Counted from the stretch's first letter, positions 1 to 6,772 are shown. The stretch: 14,833 bases of DNA from Psychrobacter sp. UBA6766 (GCF_002453355.1 NZ_DKGQ01000021.1:1-14833); one strand, 5' to 3'. The notes: generated by a model not told the origin, from the sequence alone. Translations and numbers: made by a program.

Positions 1-41
1 CTTCATGTGTTAATCTAAGTTTAATATTCTTACTTTTAAAA

Positions 42-1037
42 CTATAACATCTGGTCAATCGCCATTTGCGTCAATACGCGGCCACGTGCCGTTCGCAGAA
101 CATAACCTTGCTGAATTAAATACGGCTCAATCACATCTTCAAGCGTTCCGCGATCTTCAGCCATTGCCGCCGCTATGGCTTCAACACCAGCTGGACCACC
201 GTCAAAGCGCTCATGCAATATCTCGATATAACGTCTGTCTAAATGATCAAGACCACGCCTATCAACGGCAAGCATATCAAGCGCACTACCCGCTATTGCG
301 CCATTGATACTACCGTCGCCTCTGACTTGCGCATAATCGCGAACACGGCGCAACAGACGATTGGCAATCCTTGGTGTCCCACGCGAACGGCGTGCAATCT
401 CTACCGCGCCATCTTCACTCATCGGTACCCGCATCAAACGCGCGGCACGGCTAACAATCGTCGTTAGATCAGCGATATTATAAAATTCTAAGCGCTGCAC
501 AATTCCAAAACGATCCCGTAGTGGCGAGGTCAATAGCCCTGCTCGAGTGGTTGCAGCAACTAAGGTAAATGGCGGTAAATCAAGCTTAATAGAACGCGCC
601 GCTGGTCCTTCACCAATCATAATATCGAGCTGAAAATCTTCCATTGCAGGATAAAGAATTTCTTCAATCACTGGACTTAAACGGTGAATCTCATCGATAA
701 AGAGCACATCGCCTGCTTCCAAATTGGTCAGCATGGCGGCCAAATCACCAGCGCGCTCAAGGACAGGTCCTGAGGTAGAACGCAGATTGCCACCCATTTC
801 ACGAGCGATGATATTGGCAAGCGTGGTTTTCCCAAGTCCCGGTGGACCAAAAATCAGGGTATGATCCAATGCCTCGTCGCGACCGCGTGCTGCACCAATA
901 AATACTTCCATCTGCTCGCGTACCACAGGCTGACCGATATATTCAGCCAATAATGCCGGTCGAATATTGGCATCAGGCGCATCACCTGCCCCTTCTAACG
1001 GATTAATCAAACGATCTTGCATCATAGGTTTTATCAT
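42..1037 (-). CDS. ruvB: Holliday junction branch migration ATPase RuvB
   Basis: RuvB is the AAA+ motor that forms hexameric rings on DNA and, loaded by RuvA, drives branch migration of Holliday junctions before RuvC resolves them. Visible in the 331-residue product: Walker A GPPGLGKT at residues 64-71, Walker B LFIDE at 112-116, sensor 1 AATTR at 161-165, the arginine-finger block LRDRFG near 173-178, sensor 2 TPRIANR near 220-226, and a C-terminal winged-helix DNA-binding region. Length is normal for the family. The start is uncertain: ATG codons at residues 1, 5 and 6 are all possible and none has a clear ribosome binding site. The MMQDRLI start (residue 5, base 1025) fits remembered homologues best. 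ruvA lies upstream on the same strand, but 195 bases with a hairpin intervene, so ruvB may use its own promoter. Identity is secure. Confidence 0.97.
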   Translation of the reverse strand: MIKPMMQDRLINPLEGAGDAPDANIRPALLAEYIGQPVVREQMEVFIGAARGRDEALDHTLIFGPPGLGKTTLANIIAREMGGNLRSTSGPVLERAGDLAAMLTNLEAGDVLFIDEIHRLSPVIEEILYPAMEDFQLDIMIGEGPAARSIKLDLPPFTLVAATTRAGLLTSPLRDRFGIVQRLEFYNIADLTTIVSRAARLMRVPMSEDGAVEIARRSRGTPRIANRLLRRVRDYAQVRGDGSINGAIAGSALDMLAVDRRGLDHLDRRYIEILHERFDGGPAGVEAIAAAMAEDRGTLEDVIEPYLIQQGYVLRTARGRVLTQMAIDQML

Positions 1038-1153
1038 TTTATTAAAATCATTATTTTTAAAAGACTAGATCATAAACAGCATAACCAAACGCTGCGCATA
1101 AGTCATGCAAAACATCATAAAGCACATACCAGATAAAGCACAGCCTAAAACGA

Positions 1154-1182
1154 AAATAAGCGACAATGACTGTCGCTTATTT
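1154..1182 (-). terminator. Perfect 12-bp hairpin between ruvA and ruvB
   Basis: A perfect inverted repeat, AAATAAGCGACA (1154-1165) and TGTCGCTTATTT (1171-1182), encloses a five-base loop. Read on the minus strand it follows the ruvA stop by about 50 bases and runs into a T-rich stretch (TTTTCGTTTT), as expected of an intrinsic terminator. The A/T-flanked stem could work in both directions. If it terminates efficiently, ruvB is not simply co-transcribed with ruvA. Confidence 0.65.
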
Positions 1183-1232
1183 GTTTAATATGCTTTTATA
1201 TTGTTAGCAATAACCAGCTGCTATAAATATAC

Positions 1233-1853
1233 TTAAAAGCCGGATAGCTGTTGCAAGGTGGCTTTTAGTAAGCTTTGCGTATCGGCAAAGGTATCGCCAT
1301 TACTTTTCGCCGCTTTAATCGCTTGCTGCGCTTCTCGTTCTTTATAACCCAAGCTAATCAACGCGCCTTCGACCTCAGCGATGATACTGCCTTCAGCAGA
1401 CATAGGCGCAGGCTGAAGCGCAAATTCTAAACTGCTATTATCAACCTCGATATTTTTTAGCTTATCTTTTAGCTCAATCAATAAACGCTGTGCAGTCTTT
1501 TTACCGATACCTGGGATACGCGTTAACGCCGTCTCCGACTCTTGCTCGACGTGCATTTTTAGCTCAGCCGCTGACATCGCAGACAGCATCGCCAGTGCCA
1601 TTTTTGCCCCAACGCCATTGATTTTAATCAATTGGCGAAAAACATCGCGTTCTTTACGATCGATAAAACCAAAAAGCAGCTGCGCATCTTCACGCACGTG
1701 AAAATGCGTCCAAATGCTCGCCTGCTCGTTGAGACGCAACTGACAAAATGACGGCAGCGGCAGCTCTATATCGTAGCCTACGCCAGAGGCAGTCATGACA
1801 CAGGCAGTCGGCGCCATCAAATATTGCACCTGCCCCGTAATCAATCCAATCAT
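1233..1853 (-). CDS. ruvA: Holliday junction DNA helicase subunit RuvA
   Basis: RuvA binds four-way junctions as a tetramer and loads RuvB for branch migration. The 206-residue product has the usual three-domain plan. The N-terminal OB fold (residues 1 to about 65) contains GVGYDIELPLP near 24-34. Two helix-hairpin-helix motifs follow, INGVGAKMALAML near 78-90 and IPGIGKKTAQRLL near 113-125. A flexible acidic linker leads to the C-terminal RuvB-binding three-helix domain from about 155, which contains ALISLGYKEREA. Length and motifs are typical. A GGGTGGTGGA stretch just before the ATG could serve as ribosome binding site. fba is the next gene upstream, 105 bases away on the same strand, so ruvA may be partly read through from it. 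No ruvC is visible in the window. Confidence 0.97.
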   Translation of the reverse strand: MIGLITGQVQYLMAPTACVMTASGVGYDIELPLPSFCQLRLNEQASIWTHFHVREDAQLLFGFIDRKERDVFRQLIKINGVGAKMALAMLSAMSAAELKMHVEQESETALTRIPGIGKKTAQRLLIELKDKLKNIEVDNSSLEFALQPAPMSAEGSIIAEVEGALISLGYKEREAQQAIKAAKSNGDTFADTQSLLKATLQQLSGF

Positions 1854-1911
1854 TAATCCACCACCCTTTATAAGATTTGAATATAAAAACTGCTTATAGC
1901 ATTTGTGCTAA

Positions 1912-1964
1912 AAATAAGCGGCTGTTATGACTCAATAAGCATGCTTTGCTAACCACGCTTATTT
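1912..1964 (-). terminator. Possible weak terminator downstream of fba
   Basis: AAATAAGCG (1912-1920) and CGCTTATTT (1956-1964) are exact inverse complements, and the right arm overlaps the fba stop codon. The loop is long (35 bases) and contains a second AATAAGC copy (1934-1940) that could compete for the same arm. On the minus strand the final arm runs into TTATTTTTAG, as a terminator would, but the long loop makes it a weak candidate. The same AAATAAGCG core forms the ruvA-ruvB hairpin. Confidence 0.3.
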
Positions 1965-2996
1965 ATAAAAATCGACCATACCTTCAAGGCTGATTGGGCG
2001 AATTTTATGTGCTTGTCCCGCAGAACCAAAGGCTTCAAAACGATTGGTACAGATATCTGACATCGCAACCATAGAGGCTTTAAAGTACTTACGTGGATCA
2101 AATTCGCTTGGATTTTCTGCCAAGAATTTACGGATTGCACCCGTTGATGCCAAACGCAAATCGGTATCGATATTGACTTTACGAACACCGTGCTTAATCG
2201 CTTCAACGATTTGCTCGACAGGAACACCATAAGTCTCGCCGATATTACCGCCATTTTCGTTGATAACTTTGAGCCATTCTTGCGGCACTGAAGACGAACC
2301 ATGCATGACCAAGTGGGTATTCGGAATACGAGCATGAATCTCTTTGACGCGCTCAATCGATAAGATATCGCCTGTCGGTGGACGAGTGAATTTATACGCG
2401 CCATGACTGGTGCCAATAGCGATGGCTAACGCATCAACATTGGTATCTTTAACAAACTGCTCCGCCTCATCAGCGCTGGTCAATAGCTGCTCATGATCAA
2501 GCATCCCTTCTGCACCAGAGCCGTCTTCTTCACCCGCCATGCCGGTCTCAAGACTACCCAAACAACCAATCTCACCTTCGACAGACACGCCGCACGCATG
2601 CGCCATTTTGACCACTTCGCGAGTCACGCTGGCATTATAATCATAGTCCATTGGCGTTTTGCCGTCTTCACCGAGCGAGCCATCCATCATCACCGATGAA
2701 AAACCAAGCTGAATTGAGCGCTGGCAAATAGCAGGTGACATACCATGGTCTTGATGCATCACGACCGGAATATGTGGCCATTCTTCGATAGCAGCAATAA
2801 TCAGATGACGCAAAAACGCAGACCCTGCATAACTACGTGCGCCCGCACTGGCTTGGACGATGACAGGTGAGTCACAGGCGTCGGCCGCCATCATGATGGC
2901 ACGCATCTGCTCTAAGTTATTGACGTTAAAGGCAGGGACACCATAGCTGTGCTCAGCGGCATGATCCAAAAGTTGACGTAAAGATATTAAGGCCAT
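1959..2996 (-). CDS. fba: Class II fructose-bisphosphate aldolase
   Basis: This is the zinc-dependent cytosolic aldolase that interconverts fructose 1,6-bisphosphate with dihydroxyacetone phosphate and glyceraldehyde 3-phosphate. Family marks in the 345-residue product: NVNNLEQ near 24-30, VVMHQDHG ending at 85 (D83 as likely catalytic acid, H84 as zinc ligand), SVEGEIG near 138-144, GTSHGAYKF near 196-204 (H198 zinc ligand), VMHGSSS near 230-236 (H232 zinc ligand), and the phosphate-binding NIDTDLR at 275-281. The layout matches the CbbA-like class II subgroup that often sits near pgk. Here pgk is two genes upstream on the same strand, with a lipoprotein gene and terminator in between. An AGAGAG stretch lies about eight bases before the ATG. 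A likely promoter lies near 3172-3180, leaving a leader of roughly 170 bases that contains an octanucleotide repeat. Confidence 0.97.
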   Translation of the reverse strand: MALISLRQLLDHAAEHSYGVPAFNVNNLEQMRAIMMAADACDSPVIVQASAGARSYAGSAFLRHLIIAAIEEWPHIPVVMHQDHGMSPAICQRSIQLGFSSVMMDGSLGEDGKTPMDYDYNASVTREVVKMAHACGVSVEGEIGCLGSLETGMAGEEDGSGAEGMLDHEQLLTSADEAEQFVKDTNVDALAIAIGTSHGAYKFTRPPTGDILSIERVKEIHARIPNTHLVMHGSSSVPQEWLKVINENGGNIGETYGVPVEQIVEAIKHGVRKVNIDTDLRLASTGAIRKFLAENPSEFDPRKYFKASMVAMSDICTNRFEAFGSAGQAHKIRPISLEGMVDFYK

Positions 2997-3067
2997 AAAA
3001 CGCTCTCTGATTAAATTTTAAAATGAGTACTTGTAAAAGATGGGTGATTACAAGTGTTCTATCGACG

Positions 3068-3099
3068 CTGCAAGACTGCAAGACTGCAAGACTGCAAGA
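3068..3099. repeat. Tandem octanucleotide repeat, (CTGCAAGA)x4
   Basis: Four perfect head-to-tail copies of CTGCAAGA are followed by one further C. The tract lies 72-103 bases upstream of the fba start codon and, if the promoter call at 3172-3180 is right, inside the untranslated leader of fba mRNA. The unit is not a multiple of three and overlaps no credible coding frame. Confidence 0.9.
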
Positions 3100-3171
3100 C
3101 ATTGATACATGCAGCATGATAGAACTGATGGTAAAAAATGCCATATTTTTGCTAGCAATTATTACGCGCAG

Positions 3172-3180
3172 ATTATAGCA
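3172..3180 (-). promoter_or_regulatory. Putative fba promoter (extended -10)
   Basis: On the minus strand the sequence reads TGCTATAAT: a perfect TATAAT (3172-3177) preceded by the TGn extension (3178-3180). No good -35 box is seen at 17 bases, which is tolerable for extended -10 promoters. Transcription would begin near 3165, giving a leader of about 170 bases before fba. Confidence 0.45.
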
Positions 3181-3286
3181 AATTTTGCCTGCGCTTCGTA
3201 GCGGTTAGGCGACTATTTGTTGAGGTGACAGGTTTGGGTTAGCTGATTATTCATGGTATGTTTTAACTTTTTAACTGTTAAAACGC

Positions 3287-3316
3287 AAAAAGCCTTGGCA
3301 ATTACCAAAGCTTTTT
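3287..3316 (-). terminator. Intrinsic terminator after the lipoprotein gene
   Basis: AAAAAGCCTTGG (3287-3298) pairs with CCAAAGCTTTTT (3305-3316) with one mismatch around a six-base loop. On the minus strand the stem ends in a five-T run, about 105 bases past the lipoprotein stop codon. It should separate that transcript from fba. The A/T symmetry could let it act in both directions. Confidence 0.75.
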
Positions 3317-3420
3317 ATTGTTTCAAGGGCTTATAAGATAGCTATCGATCGAAGCGCTATTAATGCAAGTTTATTATTAAAATAATATAATTCAAAGTAA
3401 TATAACTGCTTCGCAATCAA

Positions 3421-3795
3421 TTAGTACTGTTGCTCTGCTTCTACTACGTTTTCACTGGCTTTATCTTCAACCGCAGCTGCGCCATCGGCAACCACTCCAG
3501 CAGTATTGGCAACGGCTTCATTTGCCCCTACCACAACCGCTTCACCAGCATTTCTTGTGGCTTCACTTGCTTCCGCGCCAGCCACTTGTGCATTATCAGA
3601 GAGCTCTTCGCCAGTAGTTTGCGCAGCGACTTCAGCATCAGCAGCAGTGGCTTCTGTTTCAGCGGCAGCCTCTTGAGTGTTGACAGCAGCATCATCACCA
3701 GCAGCTTCCGTTTTATCTTGTGTTTCTTGGCTACATGCAGTAATTGCAAAGGTACCAGCAAGGACGCTAGCAAGTAACAAATGACGTTTTAACAT
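3421..3795 (-). CDS. Alanine-rich acidic lipoprotein of unknown function
   Basis: I do not recognise this family. The ATG at 3795 is preferred because GAGAGG sits six bases before it; a longer upstream open frame lacks such a site. The 124-residue product begins MLKRHLLLASVLAGTFAITA followed by Cys21: a lipoprotein signal peptide with the lipobox ITAC, so the mature protein should be lipid-anchored at Cys21. The residue after Cys is Ser, which would fit sorting to the outer membrane. The mature part is low in complexity, very rich in Ala and Glu with Thr, Asp and Val, and lacks Trp, Pro and further Cys. Its later half (from about residue 75) has a repeating Ala/Val/Glu pattern consistent with amphipathic helix. 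It could be an envelope spacer or stress-type helical protein, which is inference. A terminator follows it, so it is probably a single-gene unit. Confidence 0.85.
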   Translation of the reverse strand: MLKRHLLLASVLAGTFAITACSQETQDKTEAAGDDAAVNTQEAAAETEATAADAEVAAQTTGEELSDNAQVAGAEASEATRNAGEAVVVGANEAVANTAGVVADGAAAVEDKASENVVEAEQQY

Positions 3796-3816
3796 AATAA
3801 ACCTCTCGTAAATAAA

Positions 3817-3868
3817 GCATGCCAAATACATGATTTGCGCTATTTTATAGAGTGCAAATTGGGCATGC
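3817..3868 (-). promoter_or_regulatory. Putative lipoprotein-gene promoter within nested inverted repeats
   Basis: On the minus strand a TATAAA -10 box (3844-3849) lies about 50 bases before the lipoprotein start codon; the -35 (TTGCAT, spacing slightly short) is weak. Two nested inverted repeats surround it: GCATGCC (3817-3823) with GGCATGC (3862-3868), and ATTTGC (3833-3838) with GCAAAT (3854-3859). Such symmetry over a promoter suggests an operator, but no regulator is identified. Confidence 0.35.
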
Positions 3869-3907
3869 AATCATAATTTTCAGTATGGAAACAAATAATT
3901 ACTACTT

Positions 3908-4007
3908 AATAATAAGCTGTGACCTTTCATGCTTACTTTTATCGTGCAGCTTTCGTACGAACAAGCCAAATAGCCATAAAACCAAACATGACGGTCACTT
4001 TATTATT
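3908..4007. other. Long imperfect palindrome (structured element or terminator)
   Basis: Four helical blocks pair in register across 100 bases: AATAATAA (3908-3915) with TTATTATT (4000-4007), GTGACC (3919-3924) with GGTCAC (3993-3998), TCATG (3927-3931) with CATGA (3987-3991), and TTTTAT (3937-3942) with ATAAAA (3976-3981). Small internal loops separate them, one of them a symmetric 5/5 loop. GCTT/AAGC (3949-3952 with 3963-3966) can extend the stem around the palindrome TTCGTACGAA. It lies 76 bases past the pgk stop. It could be a pgk terminator, a processed 3' UTR structure, or a palindromic repeat or miniature transposable element. On the plus strand it ends in a five-T run. Confidence 0.6.
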
Positions 4008-4082
4008 TTTATAGCCTACCCCACATGCTCATAATAAGTTGTACGTCTACTGTTACTCAACTGCTGAATTATCGTTAAGAAG

Positions 4083-5285
4083 CTACTCACCAATTTGTAG
4101 TGCAGCAACGGCAGGTAGGACTTTACCTTCGACAAATTCTAAAAACGCCCCGCCGCCCGTCGACATATAACTTACACCGTCAGCCACTTGATATTTATCA
4201 ATTGCCGCTAAAGTATCGCCGCCGCCAGCAATAGAAAAACCTTGGCTGCTCTTCACCGCATTTGCTACGATTTGGGTACCTTGACCAAAAGCATCAACTT
4301 CAAAAACACCTACCGGCCCATTCCATAAAATGGTTTTTGCCTTGGTGATAGCATCAGCTAATTGCTCAGCACTTTCTGGTGCGATGTCTAATATCATATC
4401 ATTCACGCCAATCGCATCGACCGACTTAATAGTAGCGTTGGCTTTCTGTAATGAGCCTGTAAAGTCAGCAAAGTCAATCTCACTTTTATCGGCAACAACG
4501 ACATAGTCAGGCAACAAAATCTCAGTTTTATGCATAATGTCGCGCGCTGTATCTATGAGTTCCGCTTCATATAATGATGCCCCAACGCTATGACCCTGCG
4601 CCGCTAAGAAGGTATTGGCTATTCCGCCGCCAACGATAATCTGCGAGCATACTTCTGCCAAACTGTGCAGCACTTCAAGTTTGGTCGATACTTTTGAGCC
4701 ACCAACGATTGCAAGCATTGGCTGGGCTGGCGTTTCAAGCGCTAGACTTAACGCATCAAGCTCAGCCGCTAATAAAGGTCCCGCACAAGCAGTTTTGCCC
4801 GCTTGATGCATTGCTTGGGTCACGCCTTCAGTGGACGCTTGCGCGCGGTGCGCCGTTCCAAACGCATCCATGACAAAGACATCGCATAAATCCGCATATT
4901 TCTGCGCCAACGCCGCATCATTTTTCTTCTCGCCTTTATTAAAGCGCACGTTTTCTAGCAGGACGACCTCGCCTGCGTTGATTGCTACGCCCTCAGCCAG
5001 ATAGTCATTGTTTAAGCGTACCGGCGCTTGTAATTTGTCGCTTAAATAATCAGCTACTGGCGCTAGCGAATATATGGCTTCAGGATTGCCTTCCGTCGGA
5101 CGTCCGAGATGTGAGCAAACAATCACCGCCGCGCCTTTTTCTAGTGCCATTTTAATCGTAGGCAAACTGGCTTGCAGGCGAGCATCACTCGTGACTTTAC
5201 CGTCTTTAACAGGCACATTTAAGTCTTCACGAATCAACACCACTTTGTCTGTTAAGTCCAGCTCACTCATACGCAAAAAATTCAT
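4083..5285 (-). CDS. pgk: Phosphoglycerate kinase
   Basis: Pgk transfers the acyl phosphate of 1,3-bisphosphoglycerate to ADP in glycolysis, or the reverse in gluconeogenesis, as a cytosolic monomer. The 400-residue length is normal. Visible motifs: the signature REDLNVPVKDGK at 19-30, substrate-binding SHLGRP at 58-63, DAFGTAHRAQAST in the N-terminal lobe, GGSKVSTK and GGGIANTFL at the nucleotide-binding lobe, WNGPVGVFE, and GGGDT in the glycine-rich phosphate loop near the C terminus. The start is supported by TAGGAG six bases before the ATG and by the MNFLRMSELDL N terminus, which lines up with the usual family start. Downstream on the same strand are the lipoprotein gene and fba. A likely promoter is at 5441-5471. 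No clear short terminator follows; the palindrome at 3908-4007 may serve. Confidence 0.97.
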   Translation of the reverse strand: MNFLRMSELDLTDKVVLIREDLNVPVKDGKVTSDARLQASLPTIKMALEKGAAVIVCSHLGRPTEGNPEAIYSLAPVADYLSDKLQAPVRLNNDYLAEGVAINAGEVVLLENVRFNKGEKKNDAALAQKYADLCDVFVMDAFGTAHRAQASTEGVTQAMHQAGKTACAGPLLAAELDALSLALETPAQPMLAIVGGSKVSTKLEVLHSLAEVCSQIIVGGGIANTFLAAQGHSVGASLYEAELIDTARDIMHKTEILLPDYVVVADKSEIDFADFTGSLQKANATIKSVDAIGVNDMILDIAPESAEQLADAITKAKTILWNGPVGVFEVDAFGQGTQIVANAVKSSQGFSIAGGGDTLAAIDKYQVADGVSYMSTGGGAFLEFVEGKVLPAVAALQIGE

Positions 5286-5709
5286 TACCTGCTCCTATGC
5301 ATCATCTATGGTTAATCTACAATATGGCTGTTTGCTAACTGCAAAACGTTTTTACAAAATAGTCATCTTAAAACGTATATTATGGGTCATTCTCGCGCTT
5401 GGTTTTATAGAACTGTCCAAGCAAGAATTTAAAGCGGTGTATTCTAGCAGTTTTTAGTCAGCTCTTATCAAGAACTGCGATAAATTTTGCGCTATAGCTT
5501 TATCAATTCAAAAATCGGCAAAATCTCAATAGTAATCACACGCACTAAAAACAGTAACATTTCGTGGTGGTACTTCATCATTAGGCTGTTTATGATAAAG
5601 GTGTGTTTGTGATAAGCACCGCTCATTATAAGAAAGCAGCTTATTATAAAACCTATGATGATAATGAATAATAAACCTAACAATAAAAACAATTCCTCAG
5701 GAGAAAATT
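5286..5709. other. Divergent spacer between pgk and the DksA-like gene
   Basis: This 424-base AT-rich spacer contains no credible gene; a 66-codon minus-strand frame is hydrophobic but has no ribosome binding site and is judged to be chance. The left half holds the pgk leader and its likely promoter. The right half should hold the promoter of the DksA-like gene, but I could not pick a good -35/-10 pair there. A strong CAGGAG ribosome binding site ends the spacer, six bases before the ATG at 5710. Confidence 0.55.
5441..5471 (-). promoter_or_regulatory. Putative pgk promoter
   Basis: On the minus strand TTGATA (5466-5471, five of six to consensus) and TAGAAT (5441-5446, five of six) are 19 bases apart, slightly long, but the -10 carries a TGn extension (TGCTAGAAT). 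Transcription would begin near 5434, about 150 bases before the pgk start. Confidence 0.4.
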
Positions 5710-6039
5710 ATGAGTATTAATATTGAAACTGCCAAACAAGACCTGCTAAACCTAAAGGAAGAATATGAAACTCGAATTGATAAAATCGAAGACCATATTC
5801 AAAATCCGCCAGATGATCTCAATGAACATTGGGAAGACCAGGCCATCTCATACCGTCAAAATGACATGCGCGCAAGCTTGATGGATGAAGCGCGCCAAAG
5901 CTTAATCTATGTCGAAAATGCGCTAAGTCGTATCGAGAATGGGACTTATGGCGAATGTGAAGTATGTGGCAAACAAATCGAAGAGCAACGCCTAAAAGCG
6001 CTGCCATACGCCACGTTATGTATGGAACATGCAGAATAA
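5710..6039 (+). CDS. Short TraR/DksA-family zinc-finger protein
   Basis: DksA/TraR proteins insert a coiled coil into the RNA polymerase secondary channel and tune initiation, often with ppGpp. This 109-residue member is shorter than typical full-length DksA. It has an N-terminal helix with heptad-like charge (residues 3-30), a predicted turn holding WEDQA (41-45), which resembles the acidic-tip region, a second long helix (about 50-77), and the zinc-finger region GTYGECEVCG from 78. Zinc ligands would be C83, C86, C104 and a fourth position occupied by H107 instead of the usual cysteine. CAGGAG precedes the ATG by six bases. It is divergent from pgk and convergent with thiE. It is probably an accessory DksA-like factor rather than the main DksA, since no long N-terminal domain is present. 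The family call is firm; the role is inferred. Confidence 0.85.
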   Translation: MSINIETAKQDLLNLKEEYETRIDKIEDHIQNPPDDLNEHWEDQAISYRQNDMRASLMDEARQSLIYVENALSRIENGTYGECEVCGKQIEEQRLKALPYATLCMEHAE

Positions 6040-6103
6040 TTTTTAACGACTATTTTGAATAAATACTGTTTTTAAAGATTGAAGAATTGAAATAAGTCTC
6101 TAA

Positions 6104-6772
6104 TCAAGCAGGCGCTTGCCATTTGCTAAGCGCCTGCTGCCATTGCTGACAACGCTCGACAATTTGATGGACGGGCAAATCCATAATGTCGCCGACGACT
6201 GCCACATAAGTAATCGGCAATCCTGCCAGCTGAGCAATATTCTCTGCCGTTAATCCGCCTATCACACAAATATCAATACCTTGCTGACAGCCCTCTATCA
6301 GCTGCTGACGAGATATTACATGAGCACTGGGTTTGGTCGTTGAAGCAAAAACTGCGCCCATAGCGGCATAGCTTGCGCCCGCGTTTTTTGCTCTTTTGAC
6401 CAGTGATACATCGCCATGACAGGTGCGACCAATAATTTGATTGGACGCTAAATGACGTTTGGCGTCGTCAATTTGACCATCTTGCTGACCTAAATGTACA
6501 CCTATTCTAAGTTTTTTAGCAAGTTCAGTATCGTCGTTCATCACGACTGGCACGTTATGGGTTTTGGCCAAACGAACTATTTGCCGCGCTTCATCGTAGA
6601 GTTTTGATGTGCCATTTGCCGATTGTAAGGTTTTTTTGCGGCGGATTTGCAATAGCGCTATCAACCCCGTTGCCAATGCTGCTTCTAATTTAGGAAATAA
6701 AACCGCAAACTCATCATCATTGGTGAGTAAGTATAGCTTGGGAGCTGGCGTGACAGCCGATACTTGAGACAT
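6104..6772 (-). CDS. thiE: Thiamine-phosphate synthase
   Basis: ThiE joins 4-amino-5-hydroxymethyl-2-methylpyrimidine diphosphate and thiazole phosphate carboxylate tautomer to give thiamine phosphate. The 222-residue TIM-barrel product shows QIRRK at 42-46 (the family's Q-L-R-x-K strand), VVMNDD at 76-81, GVHLGQQD at 91-98, GRTCH at 115-119 (family GxSxH), GAVFASTTK at 139-147 (family GPxFPTxTK), and IGGLTAEN at 171-178. Several phosphate-contact positions differ from the commonest pattern, including a Gly at 194 where a Ser is usual (VVS). GAGG lies eight bases before the ATG. pbpG is upstream on the same strand, but a strong terminator lies between. The 81-base leader is too short for a TPP riboswitch and none is seen. 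Fold assignment is secure; activity is inferred. Confidence 0.92.
   Translation of the reverse strand: MSQVSAVTPAPKLYLLTNDDEFAVLFPKLEAALATGLIALLQIRRKKTLQSANGTSKLYDEARQIVRLAKTHNVPVVMNDDTELAKKLRIGVHLGQQDGQIDDAKRHLASNQIIGRTCHGDVSLVKRAKNAGASYAAMGAVFASTTKPSAHVISRQQLIEGCQQGIDICVIGGLTAENIAQLAGLPITYVAVVGDIMDLPVHQIVERCQQWQQALSKWQAPA

Larger units (their letters stand above)
2997..3420. other. Intergenic spacer between the lipoprotein gene and fba
   Basis: No credible gene is seen in these 424 bases. From left to right they hold the fba ribosome binding site, four copies of an octamer (3068-3099), a likely fba extended -10 promoter (3172-3180) inside a GCGCAG/CTGCGC inverted repeat (3166-3171 with 3189-3194), and an AT-rich inverted repeat GTTTTAAC/GTTAAAAC (3260-3267 with 3277-3284). 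The terminator of the lipoprotein gene (3287-3316) follows. A 63-codon minus-strand open frame over the fba start is judged to be chance. Confidence 0.6.

Noticed and set aside
1949..2416. 155-codon open frame on the minus strand inside fba
   Set aside because: It is a frame shadow of the unambiguous aldolase gene and shows no recognisable domain.
3068..3100. Octamer tract considered as a CRISPR fragment
   Set aside because: The units are directly adjacent without spacers and far too short for CRISPR repeats.
3852..4034. 60-codon plus-strand open frame in the pgk-lipoprotein spacer
   Set aside because: It has no ribosome binding site, and most of it is made up of the palindrome at 3908-4007.
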